DNA of 64,000 bases from Brachionus manjavacas. Its lineage: Eukaryota > Rotifera > Eurotatoria > Ploima > Brachionidae. Both the position numbers and the translations under genes were made by a program. Positions 22,526 to 37,100 of the stretch are shown here, one piece after another (within the stretch, counting starts at the first letter, position 1; every line of letters starts with the position of its first letter). The notes beneath the pieces were generated by a model. That model searched no databases. It had not been told where the DNA came from and saw only the letters and a list, made by a program, of their open reading frames with translations. Where the stretch lies: NCBI GenBank assembly GCA_019054805.1, contig JAHQIY010000017.1, positions 1,116,001 to 1,180,000 on the forward strand, in the 5' to 3' direction.

Positions 22526-23922
22526 AGAAAAAAGAATACTTAATAATTATTATTAAAAATAAATTGAATAAACTAAATTTTAAGAATGTATTAGTCTGTT
22601 CACAACAATTGAACAAAAAGGAATTGAAAAAAAAACCATTATTATTAAAAAAATAAATTAAATAAAATAAAAATATAAATGAACTAATTTTATATGAAAT
22701 ATTTAGCTTTAAATTCTCTTATCATGTTAAAATTAATTTTTCATATTTTTCTTAATAGCAACAAGTAAACTTTTTAAGTGCGAATTGCTCTTCTTCTCCT
22801 TCTAAAGTAACAGGACAATTGTTTTTATCGTTACTGTTCTTTTTGATAAGATTAAATTGTTTTTTGAATGTATCTAGATTAAGAATATAAAAATTGACAA
22901 ATAACAAAAACAAGTTTATTGTTTACTTGTCATTATTTTTTGAAAAGCAATCTCAACATTTGTCGAGTCCAGTGCCGAAGTTTCAATAAAAGGAAAATTA
23001 TTTTTTTCTTAAAAATTAATAATAAAAATATAAAAAAATTTTAAATTTTTAAATTCTTTACCTGCAAAAACTTTGGCTTCATCAGTTGTAACGGCTCTCA
23101 GATGTCTCAAATCGCTCTTATTTCCCACAAGCAAAATGGCAAGTTCGTCATCAGCATATTGACTAAGTTCATTTAGCCATAATTTTAAATTTTCAAAACT
23201 TCGCCTATTTGTAATATCATAGACCAGAAATGCACCAGCTGATGTTTTATAATAGGCCGTGGGAATGCATCTGAATCGTTCCTGACCAGCGGTATCCCAT
23301 ATCTGAGCTTTGATAGTTCTGCCTTCAATTTGAATTTTTCTTTATTAATTAATGTTCTTTAAAAAAAAAACCAAGATAAAAAAACTAAAAACTATGATCA
23401 CTTGGTAGCGAATTCGACTCCAATAGTTGTCTTGCTTTCTTTGTTGAATTCATTCAAGCTAATTCGAGACAAAAGATTGCTCTTGCCAACACCAGAGTCC
23501 CCTGCAAAAACAACTATTTCAACATTTAAAAATTGGATTCAAATTATTTTTGTTTTAAAAAACAACTTTTAAATAAATAATCATATTCATCAGGGTGCAT
23601 TTCTTTAATTTCTTTAATTTATTTATTTTTAAAATTTTTATTTTTAAATTCAAAGATTAAATTTATGTGTTTTTAATAAAAAAATTACAATAAAAAGTCG
23701 GGTATCCATAGAAATTGGATTTTATTTGAAATTCTACCAGAATTTTGAATGTTAAAAATATGTAACTTTATTGTTGAGTAATCAAACTTACCTTGATATG
23801 TTCCTCTAGTTTTGATTTAAAAAACGTTTATCATGATTAATGAGCTGATTTACAATTTACAATTTTTTTGAATTAAAAATTTCACTTTGTCTGAATCAAA
23901 GCAGCAACAATTATTTAAAAAT
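22526..23922. repeat. 1.4 kb segmental duplication, copy 2
   Basis: Second copy of 9254-10638. Visible differences are small indels in A/T runs, a reworked intron at about 23025-23060, and scattered changes at the right end (about 23830-23860). Confidence 0.92.
22752..23600 (-). CDS. Rab11-like small GTPase, duplicate B (208 aa, 5 exons)
   Basis: Exons on the minus strand: 23600-23567, 23513-23402, 23339-23062, 23007-22927, 22873-22752. Exon lengths (34, 112, 278, 81, 122) equal those of the copy at 9479-10326, and by eye the encoded protein is the same, including the unusual AYYKTSA switch II segment and the TCCY end. The intron between exons 3 and 4 differs between copies while the exons do not. 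This suggests either a very recent duplication with drift limited to low-complexity sequence, or selection or gene conversion keeping the exons alike. The copy is intact and therefore not called a pseudogene. Confidence 0.88.
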
Positions 23923-25333
23923 TAAAAATAAAATATCGTAAAATATCGTCAGATTTTCGTAGCAAATCAGTGCTGTATTTTAATTTTGTTTTCTAAATTT
24001 GAATTTTTTGAATTTGAAATTAACTGTTTCATAAATTCAAATAAGAAATTTAAAAATATTTTAAAAATTTTTATTATTATTATAATTAAATTTTTTGATA
24101 TTTAAATTTTATTTTATTTTTTTTTATTTAAATGTTTAAATAATATGCAAAAAAATGTTCAATTTCAGCTTTAGCTAAGTAAATCATGTCTTTTAATCTT
24201 TTATTATATTTATTCATTTTGTATAACTGGTTTACCACTTATCGATCCAAAATGTTTTAATTTGAAAATATTTAAAAATATAAGATATATGAAAAAAATT
24301 TTCCAAAATATCATTCTAAGTATATTAATAATAGTGTTAAAAAATATTTTTGCTTGATTATTTAAAACAAATTTGTAATCACTGTAGCAAAAATCATCAA
24401 ATTTTAAATTTCAACAATATTTGAATGAAAATTGTTGCCAAATAATTTTCAATTTAATGACATGATGACCAGTGATTTTCCAAAAAAATGCTTTCTGATT
24501 AAATAAGATGTCTAGCAGGGTTTAAATCAAAAATGTCGACCAGTTTCCGATATTTAAGAAAGTTTCTTTTTTTGTCATGTCTTAAAAATCGAGCTCAATT
24601 TTTTTTTTACTTAAAATATATATATAATATAATAATAAAAAAAATTCGGGTTTTCTCAAATGTGAAATTTTCTGTTGTTAGCCAAATCAATCTTATTAAA
24701 AAAAGTATATTTTTATTTTTGTGGATTTAAAAAAAATCGTTTATTTTGCTAATCTTTAAATTAAGGTTAGAAAAACTAAACAAATTTTGAATAAAATAAT
24801 TGATTTTATTTGTTCAATAGACAAATGAAAGCTAGAACAATTGAGTAACAAGATGAACCAAAGTCAATAAAATGTCTTTTGCCTGCAATTGAGTTTCAAC
24901 TAGACGACTTGATGGTGTCTCATGGACTAAATGATTTATTTATTTTATGCAAAAAAAAATAAAAATATAAAAATAAAAAAAGAAGTTGATTTTTTGTTGA
25001 AAGTCGAAAGAATAGAAAAATGTTTTATTTTAAGTGATCAAAGTAGTTCTTATCATAAATTAAGTAATAACGAGAAGAAAAGAAAGCTAGTGCGTCTAAA
25101 AATTGCAACACTGAGTTTTTTTCATATTTGTGTTCTGATCATCTTTATTTTCCAAATCAATTTTTTTACTTTCCTGCTTTTTGACCGCATCTGGCGCCAC
25201 TTCATTGTGTTGAGACACTATTTTGTAAATATCTACAATTAAAAATATATTTTTATTCAAAAAATTAATCTATTTTCGATTCTTTGTTGTTGTTTTATTC
25301 ATGAATGTAAAAAAAATTCCTAACAATATCCGC
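23923..25333. other. Intergenic, AT-rich
   Basis: Lies downstream of two minus-strand Rab genes' coding ends and upstream of duplicate B. Open frames here are low-complexity and unsupported. Nothing else seen. Confidence 0.5.
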
Positions 25334-26233
<900 letters not shown>

Positions 26234-26857
26234 TTTTAACCAAATTTTATTCAATAAAATATCTAAATAAATGTTGGCTTTTATTAATAAAACAAATCAA
26301 AGAAAAAAAAAGATAGTTAAAAAAATGAAGAAGTTTTTTTCGAGTTAAGGTAGCTAGCACGAATGCATAAAATATATGTATTGAATTATCATAAAAATTA
26401 ATCGATTCGGTCGCCTTAGGCCTAGGCCCATTCGGAACTAGTCCGAGTTTACAAATTATGTTTTGTTTTTAGAAAAAAAATATAAAAACCTTTTTTGGTG
26501 ATTCAAATTTTTCTAGTCTTAGTGTGATTATTGTTCTCTAATATCAACAACATAAGAACGAAATTTCTTTTTTATTTTTTAAATTATAATTTTAACACAA
26601 AAAAATAAATTTGCATTCATAGATCCCGAGCATAATTTAGAACTCAACCCGCTAAGTCACAGCTAGATTGTGCATATTTAGCCGTGTATGAGTGTGCTCA
26701 AGCTAAATGGCAATGACTAAATGGATTTGGTGAAGAGACCAGCTAAACACATGCACTATTTGATAACAAGCATAATGTTAAATGTAAAAATGAATGTAAA
26801 AATGAATGCAAAAGCAAATTCATGTCTTTCATTTAAAAGAAATATGTGCACTATCTG

Positions 26858-27953
26858 TCATAAATTTTCTGGATATTTATACGTGGTATGATGATTAGTT
26901 GTTCCACGTTGGAACATACTAATCAGATTTCATAACTTAAAGGCTTGATTGAAATTATTCAAAATTTTTAAATTTAATTATTCCTGACTCACATAATCCC
27001 TTTAAATTCATCGGCAAATTTTTGCTGTCAAATTAGTCAAGGAACTTGGTTTTTTAAAAAATAAAGAAAAAACAACGAGATTTTTTAATTTTATAAAAAC
27101 TTGAAATTTCGATAAAATTCTTTTAAGTAAGTCACAACAAATGTTAAAAATTGTCCATTTTTTTGAAATAATTTTAATTTTTAATGTTAAAAAATCCAGA
27201 AAATTATTTATTTTTAAAATAATTCTCATTTGCATACACAATAATAAGGTAGAAATTTTTTGGCCAAAAATAAAAATTTCCTAGCTTAAATTTTGCTTGT
27301 GTTAAAGACTTGATTAATAATTTTTTTTCTACTAAATAAATTGAAAAAAAATTAAAAAATTTGACTTTATAAAAATGATCAACTTGGGTTTAAGTTGAAG
27401 TTGAAGCTTGTTTTGTGTTTTAAGAAATTAATTTGTATTATAAAATTGTCAAGTTTGATTCTACAATTTTTATAGATTTGAACAAACATTTAACTGCAAC
27501 AACAGTTTAATTGTCTATAATTTTACTTGTTTATTAATTTCAACTTTTCAGAGTCGAGATTGATTCAACATGTATTTTTTTGCGGAAAAAATAATTTGAA
27601 AGGAATAAAAAGTAAAAAAATTAAAGAAATTCTTTTATTTTTACTAAAGGTTTGGAATTTTTGAATTTTGTTTAAAAAAATAAATAATACAAATATCTTT
27701 AAATAATTAATCAAGCTGATTTTCAAATTTAATGATTAAACTCCTAGTATAAAAACTTCGCTTTAAATTCAATTTTTTCAAATATTGTAGATAAATTAAT
27801 AAAGATGCTCTGAATAATAATTTAAACTTTTGAATATCTTTAATCTGGTCCCTAAATTATGAAAACAAACTTAAATGCTCCAATGCAGTACAACTAATCA
27901 TCATTCCTCGTATAAATATCTAGAAAATTTATGACAGTAAGCTTTCATTTTAT
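26858..27953. repeat. 1.1 kb element with about 130-base inverted repeats
   Basis: The left arm begins CTGTCATAAATTTTCTGGAT and continues ATTTATACG…GATGATTAGTTGT. The right arm ends, inverted, with the same CTGTCATAAATTTTCTAGAT and GATGATTAGTTGT. Weaker similarity runs on inward (TTTCATAA.TTA…TATTCAAAA) for about 130 bases per arm. TA lies at or within one base of both outer ends, as in Tc1/mariner MITEs. It fills the gap between two divergent Rab genes, so a duplicated upstream regulatory block is the alternative reading. No coding seen inside. Confidence 0.7.
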
Positions 27954-28493
27954 TGTAAACAAATTTGTATCATTATAACGCTAGCCTGATGATTAATTTA
28001 GACTTTGACTGAAAATTTTGACTTTGACTAAAAAGCGATTTTCAAAAAAGATAAGATAATATTTGTGACATAAGTTATAAGGTTTTTTTTAGTTTTTTTA
28101 AGTTTTACACGATCAATTAAGTTACTAAGTTACAAATTTTTAAAAAATGTAAAAAAATACTTTTAGAATACATTTCCAGAGAAAAACCTCATACAAAAAT
28201 AATCAAGTTTATCTTTTAACTAGAATATCTGCAAATGGTGAAGCTGTGATAAGTTTTGCTTTTTTTAATTTTTTAAAAATCACGTTACTTTTCTAATAAA
28301 AAATAATTAAATGTATTTTGATTTTCTTACAACAAAAAGATAAAAAATAGGCTTTATTATCTCTTAAAATTAGATACAAAATAGCACGATCATTTTTTTC
28401 TAAAATATAGCTTCATATTTTCTTTGAATTTTTAAGTTTTAATTTCAAGCTTCCAGCTAAGCGTTAAAAAGCCTTAATTTTATTAAAGATAGA

Positions 28494-29351
28494 ATGACGC
28501 AAAATGATGATTTTGATCTTTTGTTCAAAATTGTTCTAATTGGGGACTCAGGCGTTGGGAAGAGCAATTTATTAACAAGATTTACCAAAAACGAGTTCAA
28601 CTTTAAATCAACTTCAACAATAGGAGTTGAGTTTTCTACTCGGTAATTTGAGCAAAAAATCTAAAATTTTATTGTTAAAACTAATAACTAGAACTGTTCA
28701 AATTCAAAATAAAAAAATTAAAGCCCAAGTGTGGGACACTGCTGGTCAAGAACGCTTCAGGTCAATAACTTCTGCGTAATTTTTATGTCTTTTCTTTTCA
28801 TAGCCAAAATGGTCTTTGATTTTTAAAGATTTTACCGTGGCGCAGTAGCAGCTTTGTTGGTCTATGACATTACAAAGCGAGAGTCATTCGAAAATGTGGA
28901 TAAATGGTACAAAGAATTGCGCCAAAACGGAGAAAGAGACATGGTAGTTATTTTGGTTGGGAACAAATGTGACTTGAAGCATTTAAGAGCTGTCTCTCAA
29001 GAGGAAGCAACAAGTTTTGCAGGTTATTAAAATGAAATGTCAAAAAATTTTCATTAATAATTTCACAATTTAGAGTCGAAAAAAATTTCCTTCATAGAAG
29101 CATCAGCACTCGAGGCTGTTAATGTTGACACAGCTTTCCAAAATGTTCTAACAGGTTAATTTAGATATTTTTTAATTTTTTTTTTCTAATAAAATTTTTT
29201 AGATGTTAACACCTTGAAAAATAGTGCAGAAAATGATGACAAAGGAAAACCGTCTGCCGAAGCTTCAACAACAAACAAAAAAGCTCCGGAGTCAATTAAA
29301 CTAAATAGTAATCATCTAAACGAACCTAAGCCAAAAAAAAAATGCTGTTAA
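28494..29351 (+). CDS. Rab11-family small GTPase (218 aa, 5 exons)
   Basis: Exons 28494-28642, 28692-28775, 28829-29022, 29074-29154 and 29203-29351. The protein runs [80 protein letters not shown] and [21 protein letters not shown] Lys/Asn-rich tail ends KKKCC, a typical double-cysteine prenylation end. All GTP-binding motifs are present. The GC^A intron before FYRG and the 81-base exon are shared with the other Rab genes, while the CG^A intron after VEFST is its own. It is a lineage paralogue of Rab11. The ATG lies five bases after a T-rich AAAG acceptor-like site. Confidence 0.92.
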
Positions 29352-30659
29352 TTAGAAACTATTTATTTCCGTTTTTTAAAAAAGGAAAAATTTCAATTTT
29401 TTTAAAATGATAAATCAATGCCTGAAAGCATTTTTAATTAATAAATTGTAAATAAAAATAATTTATTTTTTTTACTAGATAAAATATGGAAGAATTTATT
29501 ACTATGAAAAATATGAGTTAAAAAATTTGAAAAAATCTATGTCAAATGATTTAATAATTCAGATCAAAAAATAAATGATTAATAATTGTGAATTATACGC
29601 TAGATGACTGATGATGATGTTATATATTTTAATTAACCCTATTTGAATTTGGTTTCAAATGAATTTTCAAAACAATCAAAAACTAAATTGTATTTCAATA
29701 AGTTGAATTAAATGATTTTAAATTGTACTATGAAGATAAAGTAATTTTCTTTTAGCTGAAAGTGATTTAAAAATTAAATTGAACGTAGCCTTTTAAAACC
29801 TTTTTTGATTGATTTTCTTAAAATGTCTTGAAAATTTTGAAAAAAATGATCTAAGGTAATGTTGATTAAAGCTTTCCTTGATGTTAAAAGTATTAATTTT
29901 ATTTTTAAATTAACCAATTTCTCAAATGACAATTTTTTTAACTTATCTTCTTTTTTTAAAGACCTTGGAATGATTTCGCCGAGTCTTCGAATGGATTTTT
30001 TAGATTTAAAAAAAAAAATAACAAAATAATAATTTAGCCAACTGAATGGAGCTCGAAGACATTTTTATGAAAACAGCACATTATTTTTTGAGTTATTCCC
30101 ATAAAAACTCGGTCATAAATATTTTTTTTTTTTTAAATTAAATTTCATTCTATAATTTTATTATCTTATGGTAAAAAAAAAGATTTTTTTTGGGAAAAGT
30201 TTGTAAAAAAAAGTTTGTAAAAATATAAAAGTATTTGTTTTTTTTTTAATTGCTGTTATTTTTACCAAGCTAAAATTTTAAACCCTCAAACAAAAGCTAC
30301 TATCCATGGGTAGCACGAATTTAGAAAAATGGATATTTTTCTCCTATAGTAAAATCTACAAACATAGCACAATACATATTCACAATACATATTTTGGTTA
30401 CCAAATTTTATTTTATTCTAATATTAAGTTTTGTCATCAACAAATTTTCAGTGCAATTTTTTGGCTGAAAAAGAGCTTAAACAAAGATTTTTAATATTTA
30501 TTAATTCAATTTTTTCTTCGCAAATGTCAGTCAAAAAAAACAATACAAAAAAAGCAAAAAATTTTATTGAGATTCTAAATATAATAAAAAAATTAAATAT
30601 ATTGACTAGATAGAGTATTATTAAATAAAATTTCTGATATAAAACATTTTACATATTAT
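29352..30659. other. Intergenic, AT-rich
   Basis: Lies between the convergent ends of the Rab gene and the six-cysteine gene. No supported feature. Confidence 0.5.
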
Positions 30660-31131
30660 TTAATCCATGTAGCTATAGTCCATTGGGACTGATTCAGTAA
30701 TGTAGCATTTGACAAAATCTTTGCTAAATAAATGGTTCGAGAGCAAGCTTAATACGATCAATTCATTGAAGTCTCTTTTTTCTGGCTTTGGCATCAAGCA
30801 CTCGTTTGCACATCTAATACTGGGTGTGTGTTCCGGGTCCTAAATTTTTTCAAATTAATTCAAAAAAATTAGAAAAAAAATCAAAATAAAATACGGTTTC
30901 TTCGGGAATCAAAAGATCTTCTGCACATCTTCCACAGGCAAGGATGCATCGATTGACCTCGTCAAATACGGGATCAAAGTGTCTCTTGTGATTAAGCAAG
31001 AGCTTGAAATTTGATTTAGAATTTTTTTGGTGAAATTTGTCAGACGGAGCTGAATGAACATCGGTCATTATTACACCGATTATTATCGAAAAGACAACAA
31101 TGCGCGAAAAGCTAATTTTTTCCGAAAACAT
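30660..31131 (-). CDS. Small secreted six-cysteine protein A, eclosion-hormone-like framework (138 aa, 2 exons)
   Basis: Exons on the minus strand: 31131-30895 and 30839-30660; the 55-base intron is phase 0 (after IPEET). The N-terminus is a clear signal peptide (about residues 1-27, IVVFSIIIGVIMTDVHS). A KR pair at residues 49-50 could be a prohormone cleavage site. The six cysteines of the mature part are C62, C66, C69, C89, C93 and C124, in the pattern CILACGRCA…RCANECL…C. The paralogue at 37782 has the same first three positions and the intron one codon further on. The C-x3-C-x2-C…CA-x2-C…C order resembles insect eclosion hormone, but the spacers after the third and fifth cysteines are longer. 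Function is unproven; a secreted toxin-like or other disulfide protein is an alternative. Confidence 0.82.
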
Positions 31132-34100
31132 CTTGTAAAAATTTTCAATTTTTTTAAATCTGAAATTGTTTAGATTTGTTTAAATAAGTGTCGAATGTAA
31201 AAGCCAATTTAGGCTCAATTAAGTTAAATAATTGTTTTTTAAATTTCGGCACAATTAAACAAATTGAATAATAATAAAACTTAGTTAAATTGTGTGTTAT
31301 TTATTTAAGATTTTTTGCCTTTTCAACCAAAATTAATTTTTTTTTGAAACATAAAATCATCTATTTATATTCTAGTTTGGCTATACTTAAATATTCAATC
31401 AAGTAAGAAAATCTGCTTAAAATCAATAACAAAATCTCTTTTTTAAATAATTATATGAGATCTATTTTCGGTTTTAATAATTTAATAATTTAAATCACAC
31501 AAATAAACACTTGGATGTATAATTTTCTGTAACAATTACAAGACAAGTAATAAATGGCTTATTATTTTAGATAAGAAATTTTGGAATCACTTGAAAATTG
31601 AAAAATATGGTCTATTTTATTTTTGAAAAAAAAATTAAACATAGCATAAAATATAAAAAGAAGATATTTATTTAAAAGAAACACAAAAGATGATTCACTT
31701 AATTTCCTTTTCGGTATGAACCCCAGAGCTATTTGTATGACTCCAAAAAAACAAAAATTAATTTTAACATTTATTAGAAATGACAAATCCCTTAAAAAAT
31801 ATTTAAATCATGTTTTTTGATACAACGAGAATTTCATCAATCAAAAAACTGTATCTATTAAAAAATTTTATGGTTTTCCCATTTAAACCTCTGAGTATTT
31901 AAATTTGTTTTCATAACGCTCAGAAATATAATTAGCTATTTAAATTGAAAAATATAATCGGCTTTGAGATTATTAAGTGACACTAAATTCTACCTAATCC
32001 TAAATGAAGTCTAGTACCCTACCTGACACATGAAATCTAGTTAAAATTTTGTCAAAAATTACTAGAATACATCATTAGACTAGATATAAAATAAAAATTT
32101 TTCAGAAAATTATAAAATTTAAATAAAATCCAAAATCAATCATTTTATTTTATATATATATATATATTTAAATCAAATTATGATAGATGTAATAAAATTC
32201 AGAATTAAAAAGTTGTGTCCAACAGTGACGGAAATTGGTTCTTAGCATGATTTTATAAAGGATTCCTCATATTCGACCATTACTGACATAAAATGACGTA
32301 AAACAGCAACATGACAACACTGAAAGCTCTCATAATTTTGATAAAAATGATCATTTTTAAGCAAAAATTTCCGACTGTAGCTAATTTCCTCCACATCTTC
32401 TTTTACAAATTAAAATTTGTAAAGGAATTCGTTAATTACTTACAATTCATTTTAGTTATTCTTTATTTTTTCGTAAAATATAAGAATTTTTTCAGATGCC
32501 AAAATTTATAAAAAAATTCTAGTCATTTTATTATAATTATTAATTACTCTTCAAGAACAATGAGAAAACATGTTTTTATCAATTGTTTAAACGTAAAAAG
32601 ACTTCAAAAAAAATCCTCTGGGATTTTGTTGGTAAAAAAAAACAAAATCTAATGGATCTAAATTATTTTTAAAATTTAACAACTAATGATCTTTTTTGAG
32701 GAGATCTTCTTTTAAAGCAATATTATTTTATTTTTGTGAAAAAAATTGCTAAAAGAAAATAGTAAATATATTTCATCAGAAAATTAATGAAAACCAAGAA
32801 AATATATTCTAGAACTAAAATCAGAAGAAAATAATAATACAAAATCGTAATTAGCTATACTATTTTTTAAAATAATTATTTACTTGAGAAATTGATTGTC
32901 TGAATCAAAAACTTCATAACAAAATATATTAAAAATATAATTGATTAATTTTTGAAATTTTTTGATGAAAGTTAATTTCATGAAGCACAAAATAAAACAG
33001 AATAAGTTTTATAAAAAATTTGTTTTTTTGTTTAATAACAAATCTATTTAATTTCTAATATGATTTACCAAAATTCTAAAACAATCTTGGTCGATTCATT
33101 GAGTAAGCTTATGAGTGGTTCTTTAAAATTTGCGTGGTAAATATAGAATTCAGTTCTTCGATGATCAATTACCTGTTATCAAATTATCTTTTATTAAAAT
33201 TTTCAAAGTGGCTTTTGTTTTCTGTCGAGAACAATTTTTAAGATTTCACCTTCTTTCTCATGCAAATTATATTTCTTTTATTCTCTAAACATTTAATACA
33301 CTCAAAAATTTAATTTCATATTATCTTGTTCTACTTTCAATTGCATGTGACATATTTCATAAAAGCTCATGCTGGCTAAAAAGAATTCTAAAATAAATTT
33401 AAAAAAAAGTTAAATATTTTTTGGTTCCTTTTTTTGTACTAAATTTCAATAAAACAAACTAAACTATCATAACATTTGTGCTGATTTTTTAAAAGGTTCA
33501 TTTTTAAAGAATAAATGATTACCAAAAATTACCGAAAATAAAACATAATCTTTTAAAGAATTTTACTTTAAAAATTTTGAAAATAAATTAATCTCAATTA
33601 TTGACAGACTGAATAGTGATGTAAAATCCTAGTTAACTTTTTTTTTTTACGAGTTATTAGGTTAAGAAAAGTTTAAGCTATAGAAATAGCATGTTCTTTA
33701 GCTCTAGTCAATCTTTTAATCAAAGAGAATTAAAGAAAAGCCTATTATAATCATATTGACCCAAGATTAGCTTCCGCTGGTTCAAGGAAACATTTAAAAA
33801 TAAAAACAACCCAATTCCAGATGGATCCTTATTCCGGGTATTAAACTAGTACTTATATGCTGCTTTTTAAGCAACACTTGACTCAGCTTGAGTACCAATC
33901 TGGATAATGACCTTGAGGCTTTAGTGTGATGGAAAAGAGATCAGAAACAAATCGATCAAATTGACCAAGACACTTGTTGGAAATAGGTTTTTGGTTTGAA
34001 ATAAATAAAAGCACCATTGATATGAGTGTTTTGAATTATTTGAGCTAGATGAGAAATCATGGGAGCCCCAACAATTCCCATTGTAGAAAAGTGCTTAATG

Positions 34101-37100
34101 GCTACCAGGATTCAACTATCCAGTTCTCAAAATATAATAAATGTGCGGATTAATTATTTTTCAAATCAAATTAACTAATAATTTTGCATTTTTATACAAA
34201 TTTTTTAAGTCAAAGTCAAGTCATGGCTATGACATTAAAAAATCCAGTCCCGACTATAATTTTAATTTGAGTGACTTGGATTACCATTATTATTAGTGAC
34301 ATAACACTTATAATGAATATAAACATTTAAAGTAAGATATACGAGCCTTTGATATTATGAGTAACAAAGTGTTATTTGAAAATCAAAGAGAATTAATTTG
34401 AAAATTTATTTTATTTGAAAATTATAGAAAACTTATTTAAATAAATAATTTTTTGGTCTAGTCGGTAAGGTGAACAATAATTCAACCTTTATGGGAATAA
34501 TTCTTGTTCTCACGTTTCGTGAACTATTAGTTCACCTAATCTTGCTTTAAATTTAATTTTTTCACCTATTTTGAAATTTTTTGATATTTTTAGAAAAAAA
34601 GCTTAGGTAAAATTAAAAAATAAGTATGCAATTGAGACAAAATTTAGTAAAATTAAAAATTTCAATGCAAAAAAATATTAATAACTGTCTATTGATGATG
34701 CCAAAATGATATTATATTTCCAATTCCAGATGATTCAGTCGAGAGCAGAATCGAGAATTTATGTATTAGAGAGAAAAAGAAAAAATCTAATTTAATAAAA
34801 TGTTTAACAGAAGATAAATACTTAATTCCTCGAGACTAAAATCGAGCGAGTTTTAAGCAACAAAAAATCCTACAAAATGTGTATTCTGTGTAGGATATTA
34901 ATGTGTACACCATTTCCTGAACAAAAAAATGAGGTGAACTAATAGTTAATAAAAACTGAGAATAAAGATTGTTCCTTTTAGAGGTTCATTAGATTTTTAA
35001 ATAAAAATTATCAATTTAATTTTATTAATTTAAAACAAGAAATAAAATAAAATTGATTCTATGGTGCTATTCGGGTAAAAAATCCATAAGACACCTCTAA
35101 TTTTACTTTTTCTAAAAGGATCAATGGTTTTTAAATATTTGTTTCGATAAAATTGAAATAATCTAGCATGAATGAAAAGTTAAGCCTAAGAAATTCTTGA
35201 ATTTATATAATGCTTGGTAGGAAATAGATTCATTCAAGGATTAATCTATTTTTTGTCTTAAAAATACCCTAAAAATTCAAATTTGGCTAATTTTCAGACT
35301 TTGGACCCTAAAATAATTCTTAAAATGGAAATTACTAAAATAGGGAATAGATTTTTTTAAAAAAATACGGAACAGGCGCGGAATGAATAAAAAAACCTAT
35401 TCAAGTTCGATATTTAACAGAAAAACACTACCTTGAATAATTGTTTTTTAACACCAGCCTAAGTAATGATGACCAAAAGGTTCAAAAATTAAAATAATTT
35501 CATGAAGGAAAATATTTTTAATTATAATATTTCTGGTTATTTTCACAAAGTTTAAAAGCAAACATTCATAGAACTTTGAACCGATTTTTAATCTATAAAT
35601 ACATTAAATATGTCACTTATAAAGTTAACAATTTTTAAAATAAATTTAATCATGTTCATGGAAAGTTTTTTTTCCTACCATGAAGATTCTTTTTCAACTT
35701 TTTCCTTTATATTAGCAAGAAGGATGTAAAAGATATAATCATTATACTTGTTTAGAAATGATAAAGCTGAAATGAGTAATGTCCTAAAGGTGTTGATCTC
35801 GGTCAAAAGTAAAAAATAGATCAAATACCTAAAAATATTTTTATTTTAAAAAGTAAAATTAAATTTTTTTTTTCTTCCAATTTTAGGAAATTACATATTT
35901 TAGTCCGATTCGGTTCGGTAATTTTATTCCGTTTTTTCAGAACAACCCAAAAATTTAAACACTTACTTAATTAAATTAAAATCACTTATTACACAACAAT
36001 ATTTTGACAATTTTTTGATTAAAACGAACACAAATAACCAAAAAAATAGATTTGTTAAATTTTTTCACCTCGAAAAAATTTTTGTAAAAAGTTTCTTAAT
36101 TATTGGGATACCACAATCTTCAAAGAAAAAGTGCAAATTTTGCTCGAAATCGATTTGAATATTTTAATAAAACAAAGATAGTGAACTTATAAAACAAATA
36201 AATGTCTAAAAAAATAATTTAAAGCAGATTTTTTTGAGGAAAAAAGTCTAAATAATTTTTTTTAATATTTTTAATTGTTTCAATCAAAAAATTAACAATT
36301 TAGATCGTATTAAGAATAGGCTTTCTAGAGTATATTAAATTTGTATTTAAGGAGAATGATCAAGGGAGAAAATGTTTAGCCTACAACTTCGGTTCAATTA
36401 TCTGACAATTACTCTTCAGAATTTTAAAAGATCACAAAATTTCACTCCAAAATTTTTAAAAAAATATATAATTTGGACTACTCAAAAAATGAAATTTATT
36501 TGGCAAAGTTATAAGAAATGATTTTAAAGAAACTTATGAAATTCTGAGAGCGGAGATTAAACTCCATTCTTGGTTATCATTTTGGTGGATTTTGTATTCA
36601 AGTAAGCATTAAGAGAAAATCTTACCTGATTTAATAAAAAAACCAAAACTTTAATTATTCAAAAACATTATTTGACTTATGTCGATCATTTTTTAAGAAA
36701 ATAATAGTGATGCTAAATCTGGAATCAATATATCTGAGCTAATAATTCATGAGTGTGTCCTGTGTGAGTCAGAGGAATGGAACTGTTTCAATAATAAAAG
36801 CAAAGTTTGATCATTATACGCAGTATACGTTTCTCAACTTAATAATCTTCAAATTATACGCTCAAAAGGGTACATACTCACCTTGAGAATAACATACATA
36901 CGGATGAGTAAATAATAAAAGGTTAAAATGAAGGAATCAAAGAGAGACTTGAGGTTCCTTTTCTCATATGATCACAGGGTCAGATGAGCAGTCTTCTAAC
37001 ACTACTACTACTACAAAAGCACCACATCAAAAATTATCACTTTGAAAATTGTTCTAAACATTTTTGAAATTATTTTTGAAATTAAAAATCATGAAAATGC

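Noticed and set aside
9479-23600. Calling the duplicated Rab11-like copies pseudogenes
   Set aside because: Both have intact frames, canonical splice sites, all GTP-binding motifs and a prenylation end.
24533-25242. Two plus-strand open frames of 65 and 103 codons
   Set aside because: Low-complexity Phe/Ile/Lys/Asn composition from A/T-rich DNA, no splice partners and no family resemblance.
33650-34140. Possible retroelement or gene in the less AT-rich stretch
   Set aside because: Both strands were read in all frames; stops are frequent and no reverse transcriptase, integrase or known domain motif appears.
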